From the NCBI GenBank assembly GCA_964449305.1, contig CAYUYM010000009.1, positions 1 through 48,737 of the forward strand: 48,737 bases of DNA. The letters run 5' to 3'. The position numbers were made by a program, and so were the translations under genes. The notes under the pieces are model-generated. The model searched no databases. It was not told the origin of the DNA and was given only the letters and a program-made list of their open reading frames with translations. Origin of the DNA: CAYUYM01 sp964449305. GTDB taxonomy: Bacteria > Bacteroidota > Ignavibacteria > SZUA-365 > CAYQST01. The first letter of the stretch is position 1. Every line of letters starts with the position of its first letter. Positions 42,147-48,737 of the stretch are shown here, piece after piece.

Positions 42147-42536
42147 TCAGGCGAGAATCTTGGCCACGAAATGCAGGAGATCGGCGGGAGCGATGGGTTT
42201 CTCGAGGTAGTAATCCGCTCTGATCCATTCCTTCTCCTCGTTCGTCTGAGTGGAGAAGCGGTATCCGGTCTCATGCCCGGCCGATGTCAGGATGATCACC
42301 TGGGTGCCAGCACCGGTGGGGCTGCTCTTGATGCGATGGCACAGCACGAAGCCGCTGTCGAAATGCTCCATGTTGAGATCCACGATGGCGAGATCCGGGG
42401 TGACGCGCTGATACAGCTCGAAGCCCGCCTTGCTGTCGTTGGCGGAGTGCACGGTGTATCCCGCGCTTTCCAGCACCGCCGTGTTCGTGGTGATGAGGTC
42501 GACATCGTCATCGACGAGAAGGATGGTCTTGTTCAT
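42147..42536 (-). CDS. Single-domain response regulator of the hydrogenase locus
   Basis: 129 aa from ATG 42536. Receiver only: ILLVDDDVDL, phosphoacceptor Asp53 in LAIVDLNMEHFDSGFVLCHRIK, IIILTSAGHETGYRFSTQTNEEKEWIRADYYLEKPI. The insertion with 'HETGYRFS-TNEEKEWIRADYYLEKPIAP' marks a receiver subfamily that I know mainly from clusters with [FeFe]-hydrogenase or NuoEF-like genes. The phosphorylation chemistry is standard; the output is unknown because there is no effector domain. It follows hydA by 110 bases, with an 8-bp hairpin in between, and lies on the same strand. In other genomes a histidine kinase gene usually accompanies this receiver; none is adjacent here, so phosphorylation must come from elsewhere. 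Confidence 0.85.
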   Translation of the reverse strand: MNKTILLVDDDVDLITTNTAVLESAGYTVHSANDSKAGFELYQRVTPDLAIVDLNMEHFDSGFVLCHRIKSSPTGAGTQVIILTSAGHETGYRFSTQTNEEKEWIRADYYLEKPIAPADLLHFVAKILA

Positions 42537-42608
42537 GGTCGGAAGGTCTGTGATCGGTGAAGTGTGGTGATGGTCGTGTGGGGAGTGGAGGGCATCAGGC
42601 ATCCGCGG

Positions 42609-42631
42609 GCTGGCCGCAGGGCGCGGCCAGC
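42609..42631 (-). terminator. Hairpin between hydA and the response regulator
   Basis: Perfect 8-bp stem GCTGGCCG (42609-42616) and CGGCCAGC (42624-42631) around CAGGGCG, 15 bases past the hydA stop. No T run follows, so it may be an attenuator or an RNA-stability element separating the structural genes from the regulator gene. Confidence 0.45.
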
Positions 42632-42646
42632 GCCGGTGCCGTGTGG

Positions 42647-44359
42647 CTAGAACTTCTCCCGCTCCACGTAGTGGGTGTGCAGCAGCTCGTGCGCGCGGTG
42701 GCTGTTGGGCTCGCCGAGGAATTCGCGGTAGAGGATCTGGATGGATTCGTTGTCGTGGGAGCAGCGGCGTGGCATGCCCGTGTCGATGCGGTAGATGGCC
42801 TCGGTGCGTTTGCGGCGTTTCTCCGGATCCGCCGGGAGTGGCTGTCCGCCACCGTTGACGCAGCCACCGGGGCAGGCCATCACCTCGATGAAGTCGAACT
42901 CACAGGTGCCGGCACGCATGCGGTCCAGGATGGGCTGGATATGTTTGAGCCCGCTCACCGCGGCCAGCCGGAGCGTGAGGCCGTTGACAGTGACCGAGGC
43001 AGTCTTCACACCCTGAAGTCCGCGGATGGGGATGAACTCCACGGCCTCGAGATTCCTGCCGGTGAGCATGTGGTGGGCCGTGCGCACAGCCGCCTCCATC
43101 ACACCGCCCGCCGCACCGAAGATCACCGCTGCGCCGGTGGATTCACCCATCGGATCGTCGAAGCCCTCGTCGGGGAGGCGCAGGAAGTCGACGCCGGCGA
43201 TGCGGATCATGCGGGCCAGCTCGCGCGTGGTGAGGACGGCATCCACGTCGGGATGGTCGCCGCCGAGCTCCGGCCGCTGTGCCTCGAACTTCTTCGCCGT
43301 GCAGGGCATCACCGACACGACGAACACCTTCGCCGGATCGAGGCCCATCCGCTGGGCGTACCATGTCTTGAGCAGCGCCCCCTGCATTTCATGTGGTGAC
43401 TTGCAGGTGGACAGGTTTTCCAGCAGGTCCGGGTAGTTGTGCTCGATGAACTTGATCCACCCCGGGCTGCACGATGTCATCATCGGCATGCGTCCGCCTG
43501 TGGTGATGCGGGTGATGAGTTCCGCGGCCTCCTCCATGATGGTGAGATCGGCGGAGAAGTTCGTGTCGAACACGCGGTCCACGCCCATGCGCCGGAGTGC
43601 GGCCACCGTCTTGCCGGTCACCACCGTGCCCGGCTCCATGCCGAACTCCTCGCCGAGGGCCACGCGGATGGCGGGGGCCACCTGGGCCACGACGTGCGTG
43701 TCGGGGTCGTTGATCGCCTCCCACACCTTGCCCATGTGGCTCTTCTCGGTGAGGGCGCCGACGGGGCACACCACCACGCACTGGCCGCAATCCACGCAGG
43801 CCACGGTGTTGAGGCTGCGATTCATCGCCGGGGCCACCTGTGTGCTGAAACCACGCTTCGTGTAGTCGATGGCGCCGATGCCCTGCATCTCGTGGCACAC
43901 GCGCACGCACCGGCCGCAGAGGATGCACTTCTCCGGATCACGCTCGATGGCGGGGTTGGCGAGATCCATCTTCGCCAGCTTGCGCTGGCCACGATACCGG
44001 ATCGTGTGCACCGCGTATTCACGCGAGAGGGACTGCAGCTCGCAGGTCTGATTGCGGAGGCAGGTGAGGCAATCAGGCGGATGGTTTGCGATGAGCAGTT
44101 CGATGATCGTCTTGCGTGCGCGGCGCACACGGTCCGAATTGGTATGGACGCGCATGCCGTCACTGACCGGATAGGCGCAGGCGGGCACAAGCGAGCGACC
44201 GCCGTCCACCTCCACCACACAGATCCGGCAGGAGCCGGTGGGGCTGAACTCCTTGAGATGGCAGAGTGTCGGGATGTTCACGCCCTCGCGTTGGGCCACC
44301 GTGAGGATGGTTTCACCGCTGCTGGCCCAGCATTCCTTGTTGTTGATGATGACTTTCAT
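42647..44359 (-). CDS. hydA: [FeFe]-hydrogenase catalytic subunit of the trimeric NAD-linked enzyme
   Basis: 570 aa from ATG 44359 (GGTGGAG upstream). Residues 1-75 are a [2Fe-2S] ferredoxin domain (Cys33, 44, 47, 61). Next comes the His/Cys [4Fe-4S] site HPPDCLTCLRNQTC (His93, Cys97, 100, 106). Two [4Fe-4S] clusters follow: Cys145/148/151/155 and Cys188/191/194/198. The H-cluster domain has all three signatures: TSCSPGW (Cys297), MPCTAKKFE (Cys353) and EVMACPGGCVNGGGQP (Cys496, Cys500). A small-subunit-like tail follows. This is the HydA layout of HydABC enzymes, which couple H2 with NAD(H) and ferredoxin, often by electron bifurcation. The residue after Cys297 is Ser298 rather than the Cys of the usual TSCCP motif. 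hydB ends 15 bases upstream. No hydEFG maturation genes are in the window. Confidence 0.96.
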   Translation of the reverse strand: MKVIINNKECWASSGETILTVAQREGVNIPTLCHLKEFSPTGSCRICVVEVDGGRSLVPACAYPVSDGMRVHTNSDRVRRARKTIIELLIANHPPDCLTCLRNQTCELQSLSREYAVHTIRYRGQRKLAKMDLANPAIERDPEKCILCGRCVRVCHEMQGIGAIDYTKRGFSTQVAPAMNRSLNTVACVDCGQCVVVCPVGALTEKSHMGKVWEAINDPDTHVVAQVAPAIRVALGEEFGMEPGTVVTGKTVAALRRMGVDRVFDTNFSADLTIMEEAAELITRITTGGRMPMMTSCSPGWIKFIEHNYPDLLENLSTCKSPHEMQGALLKTWYAQRMGLDPAKVFVVSVMPCTAKKFEAQRPELGGDHPDVDAVLTTRELARMIRIAGVDFLRLPDEGFDDPMGESTGAAVIFGAAGGVMEAAVRTAHHMLTGRNLEAVEFIPIRGLQGVKTASVTVNGLTLRLAAVSGLKHIQPILDRMRAGTCEFDFIEVMACPGGCVNGGGQPLPADPEKRRKRTEAIYRIDTGMPRRCSHDNESIQILYREFLGEPNSHRAHELLHTHYVEREKF

Positions 44360-44374
44360 GCCATGCTCCACCGG

Positions 44375-46369
44375 TTAGTTGACAACGATTGCGTGGAAGT
44401 TGCAGTTCACGCGGCACTGGTCGCACCTGGTGCAGCGTTCGGCGATGATGTAATGCGCCTTTTTCTTCTCGCCGATGATGGCCTTGGACGGGCATTTCAT
44501 TGCGCACAGGCCGCAGCCGTTGCAGTGCTCCTGATCGATCGAGTAGGTGAGGAGCTCCTTGCAGGCGCCTGCCGGGCAGTGCCGGTCGTAGAGATGCGCC
44601 TCGTATTCATCGCGGAAGTAGCGCAGGGTGCTGATCACCGGGTTGGAGGCCGTCTGCCCCAGCCCGCACAGCGACGTGTCCTGGATCACCTCGGCGAGGC
44701 GTTCGAGATACACCATGCCCTGGAAGCGCAGAAGCGCATCCTCGGGATTGTTCTCGCTGCGATAACTCTCGGTGAGGCGCTCCAGCACCTCGAGGAGGCG
44801 CTTCGTCCCCTCGCGACACGGGATGCACTTGCCACAGGATTCGGATTCGATGAAGGTCATGAAGTACTTCGCGAGGTCCACCATGCAGGTGCCTTCATCC
44901 ATCACCACCAGGCCGCCCGATCCCATCATTGCGCCGACACTCTTGAGCGATTCGTAGTCGATGGGCGTGTCGATCACCGATTCCGGGAGCGCGCCGCCCG
45001 AGGGACCGCCGATCTGCACGGCCTTGAAGGCGCGGTTGTTGGGGATGCCGCCGCCGATGTCGAACACGACCTCGCGCAGCGTGGTGCCCATGGGAACCTC
45101 CACGAGGCCCACATTGCGCACCCTGCCGGAGAGGGCGAAGATCTTGGTGCCTTTGGAGTTCGCCGTCCCGAGCGAAGCGTACGCCTGCGCACCGTTGCGG
45201 AACACGAGCGGCACGTTGGCGTAGGTCTCCACATTGTTGATGACGGTCGGCTTGCCCCACAGGCCCGCCACCGCCGGGAAGGGCGGGCGTGGCCGCGGCA
45301 TGCCGCGGCGTCCCTCGATGGAGTTGATGAGGGCGGTCTCCTCGCCGCACACGAAGGCTCCCGCGCCCTTTTTGATGCGGATGTCGAAGCTGAAGCCGCT
45401 GTCGAGGATGTTGGTGCCGAGCAGGCCGTAGGCGCGGGCCTCGGCCAGCGTGTGCTGAAGGCGCGCGATGGCGAGCGGATACTCCGCACGGCAGTAGATA
45501 TAGCCCTTGGACGCGCCGATGGCGTAGGCCGCGATGATCATGCCCTCCACCACACGGTGCGGATCGCCCTCGAGCACGGCGCGATCCATGAAGGCACCCG
45601 GGTCGCCCTCGTCGGCATTGCAGATGAGGTACTTCTGGTCGGCATTCTGCTTGAGCGCGAACTCCCATTTCCGGCCCGTCGGGAAACCGCCGCCGCCCCT
45701 GCCACGCAGGCCCGCATCAATGGCCTCCTTCACCACGTCGGCAGACGACATGGTGCGGAGCACGCGCGAAAGCGCCGTGTAGCCCTTGCGCACCAGATAG
45801 GCATCAATGCTCTCAGGATCGATGATGCCGCAGTTCTCGAGCACGTTCTTCACCTGCTTGCTGAAGAAGGGATCATCGCTGATGAGCTTGTGCCCGTCCC
45901 AGGCTCCGTCAGGTCCGGGGTGGAGACCGAGCAGGAATTCCTCACACACCTCCCCGTTGACGATGGTCCGGTCGATGATGTGAAGCACATCCTGCTCCTT
46001 CACCTCGCAGTAGGAGATGCGCGGAAGACCCGGGAGCTTGATGTCCACGATCACCTCACGCGCGCAGAAACCCACACAGCCTGTGGCGATGAGTTCCGCG
46101 TCGATCTGCTTGAGCGAGAGGAAGTTGGCGAATGCATCGAACACCTTGTTGGCGCCGTTGGCCAGGCCACAGGTGCCCATGCCCACAAAGATGACGGGCT
46201 TGTCGTGCTGCTCCAGCAGAAGCTTGTCCCGGTACTCGCGCAGACGCGCATCCGATGCGGGGTCGTCGCCGCATTGGCGTCCCTGGTTCACACACTCGAC
46301 AAAGTGCCGGCAGGGCGTGGTGCCGGAGTGTGTGCATTCCGCGAAGCAATGATCAGCAAACCGGTTCAT
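44375..46369 (-). CDS. hydB: NuoF-like flavoprotein subunit of the trimeric [FeFe]-hydrogenase
   Basis: 664 aa. ATG 46369 has GGAGGTGACTC just upstream, inside the end of hydC (17-base overlap). Residues 1-35 form a Cys-rich extension (Cys8, 12, 20, 26, 33). Residues about 57-130 are a thioredoxin-like ferredoxin with only three of the usual four ligands visible (Cys67, 98, 102). The NuoF core follows: GRGGGGFPTGRKW (FMN/NADH loop, about 222-234), CNADEGDPGAFMDR, PTVINNVET, and the [4Fe-4S] motif SCGKCIPCREG (Cys512, 515, 518 plus a later Cys in LCGLGQ). The C-terminus carries two [4Fe-4S] motifs (CNGCGLCAMKCPSKAI and CTRCDQCRVNC). It is the NADH-oxidising/reducing module that exchanges electrons with HydA; the extra C-terminal clusters are typical of bifurcating HydB. 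Confidence 0.95.
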   Translation of the reverse strand: MNRFADHCFAECTHSGTTPCRHFVECVNQGRQCGDDPASDARLREYRDKLLLEQHDKPVIFVGMGTCGLANGANKVFDAFANFLSLKQIDAELIATGCVGFCAREVIVDIKLPGLPRISYCEVKEQDVLHIIDRTIVNGEVCEEFLLGLHPGPDGAWDGHKLISDDPFFSKQVKNVLENCGIIDPESIDAYLVRKGYTALSRVLRTMSSADVVKEAIDAGLRGRGGGGFPTGRKWEFALKQNADQKYLICNADEGDPGAFMDRAVLEGDPHRVVEGMIIAAYAIGASKGYIYCRAEYPLAIARLQHTLAEARAYGLLGTNILDSGFSFDIRIKKGAGAFVCGEETALINSIEGRRGMPRPRPPFPAVAGLWGKPTVINNVETYANVPLVFRNGAQAYASLGTANSKGTKIFALSGRVRNVGLVEVPMGTTLREVVFDIGGGIPNNRAFKAVQIGGPSGGALPESVIDTPIDYESLKSVGAMMGSGGLVVMDEGTCMVDLAKYFMTFIESESCGKCIPCREGTKRLLEVLERLTESYRSENNPEDALLRFQGMVYLERLAEVIQDTSLCGLGQTASNPVISTLRYFRDEYEAHLYDRHCPAGACKELLTYSIDQEHCNGCGLCAMKCPSKAIIGEKKKAHYIIAERCTRCDQCRVNCNFHAIVVN

Positions 46370-46853
46370 GAGTCACCTCCGCTTTTTGCATCTCTGATTT
46401 CAGGTTGCGGATGAGGCGCTGCAGGGACTTTGTGGTGAGGCCGCCGTGGAACTCCTCGTTCACCACGATCACCGGCGCAATGGAGCAGGCGCCGATGCAG
46501 GCCACGGTCTCGATCGTGAAGGCGCGATCCTTCGTGGTCTCACCCGAGACGATGCCCAGCTCGTTTTCCAGCGTCTTGAGAATGTCGAACGAGCCCTTCA
46601 CATGGCAGGCCGTTCCCCGGCACACCTTGATCACGCAGCGTCCAAGCGGCTGGAAGCGGAACTGATTGTAGAATGTGGCCACACCATAGACGCGCGACAC
46701 CGGAATGCCCGCGTGCTGCGCAACATCCTTCATCGCCGTCTCCGGCAGATAGCCGTGGACATCCTGCAGGTCCTGCAGCATGTCGATCACATACGAGGGG
46801 TCGTGTTCCGGATACGCGGAGGCGATCTCCGTGAAATCACGTTTGGTCTGCAT
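46353..46853 (-). CDS. hydC: NuoE-like [2Fe-2S] subunit of the trimeric [FeFe]-hydrogenase
   Basis: 166 aa from ATG 46853 (CCGGAGTGATGTA upstream). An N-terminal helical bundle (residues about 5-60, with YLPETAMKDVAQHAGIPVSRVYGVATFYNQF) precedes a thioredoxin-fold [2Fe-2S] domain with ligands Cys78 and Cys83 (CRGTAC) and Cys119 and Cys123 (CIGAC), exactly as in NuoE. It passes electrons within the HydABC complex. It is the first gene of the operon hydC-hydB-hydA, read from a good FCB-type promoter about 110 bases upstream, and its 3' end contains the hydB ribosome-binding site. Length is normal for the family. Confidence 0.96.
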   Translation of the reverse strand: MQTKRDFTEIASAYPEHDPSYVIDMLQDLQDVHGYLPETAMKDVAQHAGIPVSRVYGVATFYNQFRFQPLGRCVIKVCRGTACHVKGSFDILKTLENELGIVSGETTKDRAFTIETVACIGACSIAPVIVVNEEFHGGLTTKSLQRLIRNLKSEMQKAEVTHEPVC

Positions 46854-46932
46854 TACATCACTCCGGAAGTGAAAAGTGTCAGTGCTTGGTGGTTCAATCG
46901 TGAATTATCTGTCATATGCGTTTGTGGTTTTT

Positions 46933-46950
46933 CGCCACGAAGAGGCGTGG
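46933..46950 (-). other. Leader hairpin near the 5' end of the hydrogenase transcript
   Basis: GCCACG (46933-46938) and CGTGGC (46945-46950) pair around AAGAGG. With transcription starting near 46957, this stem would lie at the very 5' end of the hydCBA mRNA. It may protect the transcript or play no role; no riboswitch-like structure is recognised. Confidence 0.35.
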
Positions 46951-46963
46951 CCTGAATCCACAG

Positions 46964-46993
46964 CAAAAATACGAGAAATATTTCACATGTCAA
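46964..46993 (-). promoter_or_regulatory. FCB-type promoter of the hydrogenase operon
   Basis: On the minus strand TTG (46993-46991), a 19-base spacer, and TATTTTTG (46971-46964). Both elements match the Bacteroidota consensus perfectly. Transcription should start near 46957, about 104 bases before ATG 46853. This is the best promoter in the window. It lies in a visibly AT-richer intergenic region (46854-47164) shared with the divergent gene at 47165; that region contains no convincing gene. Confidence 0.8.
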
Positions 46994-47164
46994 GGTTAAT
47001 CGAGAAAAAATTTGCGAATGATGCGGTGCTCGTGTTTTCGCAGTATCCGACAGCCTGGGGGGGAAAGTGTCTCGCCAAGAAAATCTTCCACAATATGGTG
47101 AAAAAACCTTGCATTTGCGCCAATTATCTTGTAAATACCCCAATACATGGCCAATGGAGTTCCC

Positions 47165-48737
47165 ATGACGGCATCTTCGCTTTTCCGTTTCCTTGTGGGG
47201 GGGATACTCTCTCTCATGGTGGCGGCAGCCATTCCTCTTCACGCCCAGCCGGCGCTGCAATTCCATCGCGCCATCAACAACTGGCCCACCATCGAACTGT
47301 ACATCAGTCTGACCTGTGATGGCTGGATACAGCGCCCCTCCAACGCTTCCCTCTTCACGGTGCGGGAGAATGGGACACCCATCACGGCGTTCACCCTCTG
47401 GTGCCCGGAATCATGGAGGACCCCATCATCCACGGCGCTCGTGTTCGACTGCAGCCAGAGCATGGGGGGCGACCCCATCCTCAAGGCCATGCAGGCAGGC
47501 GAGGCATGGGTGAACCACATGGACGGCACCACCGACGAGGCCTGCGTCCTCCGCTTTGAGGGCTACAGCGCCGTGCTCCAGACCATGACCACCTCGCGCA
47601 CGCTCCTGCGCAACACCATCGCCGCCCTCCCCGTGCAGGGGACCAAGGCCGTGTGGGACGGCTGCCACGACGGCATCATGGAGCTGGCCTCCACCGGAAC
47701 GAACCAGGCACGCGCCCTCATCCTCTTCTCCGACGGCGCAGACGAGGAGAGCACGCACACCGTGGGCGAGGTCATCAACCTGGCCCTGGCCAAGCGCATC
47801 GCTGTCCACGTCTTCGGCTACGGCAATCCCGCCGGTGAGGCCGCGCTCATCCAGCTCGCACAGGGCACCCACGGGCGGTACTTCCGCGAACCGACGCAGG
47901 AAACAGTCGTCCGCCTCTTCGATGAGATTGCCTCCAAACCATCCATTGATGAGTGCCTCATCATGTACGATGCACAATGCATGGATGGAAGCGTCCGCAC
48001 GGTGGAGTTGACGTACTCGGACTGTGGTGGATCGGACACCCGGACGCACTCCTACACCGCGCCGGCAACGTATCCCGTCCGCCTCGAGACGGTGTCGGTC
48101 ACCGGCGGCAACGAGGTGACCGTGCCCATCCTCATCGGCAGCCACGATGACAGCGTCGACATCGCTCCGCTGGAGACCGTCATCGAGATCCGGGATCCTG
48201 CTTGCGGTCTGACCTTCCTGCGCGCCGAGACGCCCGCAGGCTCCGGCCTCGAAGGCATCACCATTGCCACCAGCGTCTCCGGCAACGACATCACGCTCCA
48301 GACCGCACGCGGCCGCCGCGTCCCCGGCTCCTGCATGCTGGCACAGCTCCGCTTCGCCACCACACCGCGCACCGACACCTGCCGCACGCCGCTCGACTTC
48401 CGCTCCTGGATATACCCGGGCGTCTGCGACCGGCCCCTGCTCCTCGGAGGGACCGCCACCGTGTTCCCCGGAACCACTGCCGTGGAGGCCACCCCCAGCG
48501 ACCTCACCGTGCAGACGCATCCCAACCCCGTCTCCTCGTTCTGCCACGTCACCGTGACTGCCGGACGTTCGGCACCGGTGGAGATCCTCCTCACCGACGT
48601 GCTCGGCCGTCCATGGCTCACGCACCGCATCGATGCAGGTCCCGACCCATCCTCCGTCGATCTGGACATGCGCACATTTCCTCCGGGGGTCTATTTCCTC
48701 ATCTGCAGTCACCATGGACGCATCTTCCAGCAATCGA
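47165..48737 (+). CDS. von Willebrand A domain protein with T9SS tail (runs off the window)
   Basis: At least 524 aa from ATG 47165 (TGGAG upstream); the 3' end is beyond the window, but only a few residues should be missing. Signal peptide: FRFLVGGILSLMVAAAIPLHAQ. Residues about 88-265 form a vWA domain with a complete metal-ion site: DCSQS (Asp95, Ser97, Ser99), Thr160 in VQGTKAVWDG, and Asp190 in LFSDGADEES. A Cys-containing middle region (DECLIMYDAQCMDGSVRTVELTYSDC) and a cohesin-like beta domain (VTVPILIGSHDDSVDIAPLETVIEIRD) follow. A T9SS type-A tail ends it (QTHPNPVSSFCHVTV ... PPGVYFLICSHHGR). It should be a surface protein binding another protein through its metal site. It is transcribed away from the hydrogenase operon; TATCTTG about 33 bases upstream of the ATG is a weak promoter candidate. 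Confidence 0.85.
   Translation, partial: MTASSLFRFLVGGILSLMVAAAIPLHAQPALQFHRAINNWPTIELYISLTCDGWIQRPSNASLFTVRENGTPITAFTLWCPESWRTPSSTALVFDCSQSMGGDPILKAMQAGEAWVNHMDGTTDEACVLRFEGYSAVLQTMTTSRTLLRNTIAALPVQGTKAVWDGCHDGIMELASTGTNQARALILFSDGADEESTHTVGEVINLALAKRIAVHVFGYGNPAGEAALIQLAQGTHGRYFREPTQETVVRLFDEIASKPSIDECLIMYDAQCMDGSVRTVELTYSDCGGSDTRTHSYTAPATYPVRLETVSVTGGNEVTVPILIGSHDDSVDIAPLETVIEIRDPACGLTFLRAETPAGSGLEGITIATSVSGNDITLQTARGRRVPGSCMLAQLRFATTPRTDTCRTPLDFRSWIYPGVCDRPLLLGGTATVFPGTTAVEATPSDLTVQTHPNPVSSFCHVTVTAGRSAPVEILLTDVLGRPWLTHRIDAGPDPSSVDLDMRTFPPGVYFLICSHHGRIFQQS

Noticed and set aside
43439..46414. A 991-codon open frame on the + strand opposite the hydrogenase genes
   Set aside because: It is antisense to hydA and hydB, whose motifs are unmistakable; the translation is rich in His, Arg, Gly and Ala with no domain. 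It is a by-product of high GC at third positions.
47128..47134. TATCTTG as a full promoter for the vWA/T9SS gene
   Set aside because: It resembles the -7 element, but the only nearby upstream TTG is 13 bases away, too close for the spacing used elsewhere; kept only as a weak remark.
1..48737. CRISPR arrays, tRNA or rRNA genes, insertion sequences, prophage or attachment sites
   Set aside because: Reading the intergenic regions showed no regularly spaced direct repeats, no tRNA-like cloverleaf or CCA end, no transposase or integrase frame, and no terminal inverted repeats with target duplications.

Overview
The window is about 48.7 kb of GC-rich bacterial DNA, densely packed with genes. I see no rRNA, tRNA, CRISPR array or insertion sequence. 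The organism is most likely a member of the Bacteroidota/Ignavibacteriota/Kapaibacteriota (FCB) group. Eight secreted proteins end in a type IX secretion (T9SS) type-A sorting domain of the 'NHPNPFNPxTTI' style, and two TonB-dependent receptors are present. Several promoters fit the unusual Bacteroidota pattern, TTG/TTC-N19-21-TAnnTT(T)G. The placement at phylum level is an inference; no marker gene is present.

Layout. 1-1753 opens with an intrinsic terminator of an upstream gene, followed by small genes: an SnoaL/DUF4440-like lipoprotein, a two-helix membrane protein, a DUF3788 protein and a SpoIIAA/STAS-like protein. 1952-11437 (+) is an extracellular-protein block: a CotH-like protein, a Ycf48-like beta-propeller and an arylsulfotransferase-like protein, then a separately promoted reprolysin-type metalloprotease with four PKD-like modules. 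All four carry T9SS tails. 17079-11532 (-) reads outward as outer-membrane barrel, TonB receptor with carboxypeptidase-regulatory domain, and a second Ycf48-like propeller, and meets the metalloprotease gene at a shared terminator. 17304-23162 (+) holds a SIMPL-domain protein, a NarL-type sensor kinase/regulator pair, an ammonium transporter and an OmpL-like porin; an inverted-repeat array precedes the transporter. 23301-25364 (+) encodes a secreted protein with twelve Asp/Gly/Tyr-rich repeats that I cannot assign to a known family. 25508-28090 (-) is a sialidase-type propeller with a T9SS tail, and next to it lies a 5'-truncated von Willebrand A gene remnant.

38373-28730 (-) is a signalling island. 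It has a large REC-PAS-PAS-PAS-GAF kinase, then a tight four-gene operon: TonB receptor, a YfiR-domain histidine kinase, a DivK-like receiver, and a REC-PAS kinase. 42034-38585 (-) is a 1149-residue T9SS protein. 46853-42147 (-) encodes the trimeric, NADH-linked [FeFe]-hydrogenase HydC-HydB-HydA followed by a lone response regulator of the type I associate with hydrogenase loci. The window ends inside a divergently transcribed von Willebrand A/T9SS protein.

How it fits together. Most of the capacity here is for building the outer surface (T9SS cargo, porins, TonB receptors), sensing (three signalling clusters), ammonium uptake and anaerobic H2 metabolism. The most unusual items are the repeat protein at 23301-25364, the YfiR-kinase/TonB-receptor operon, the regular FCB-type promoters, and the palindromes that lie over or upstream of promoters.
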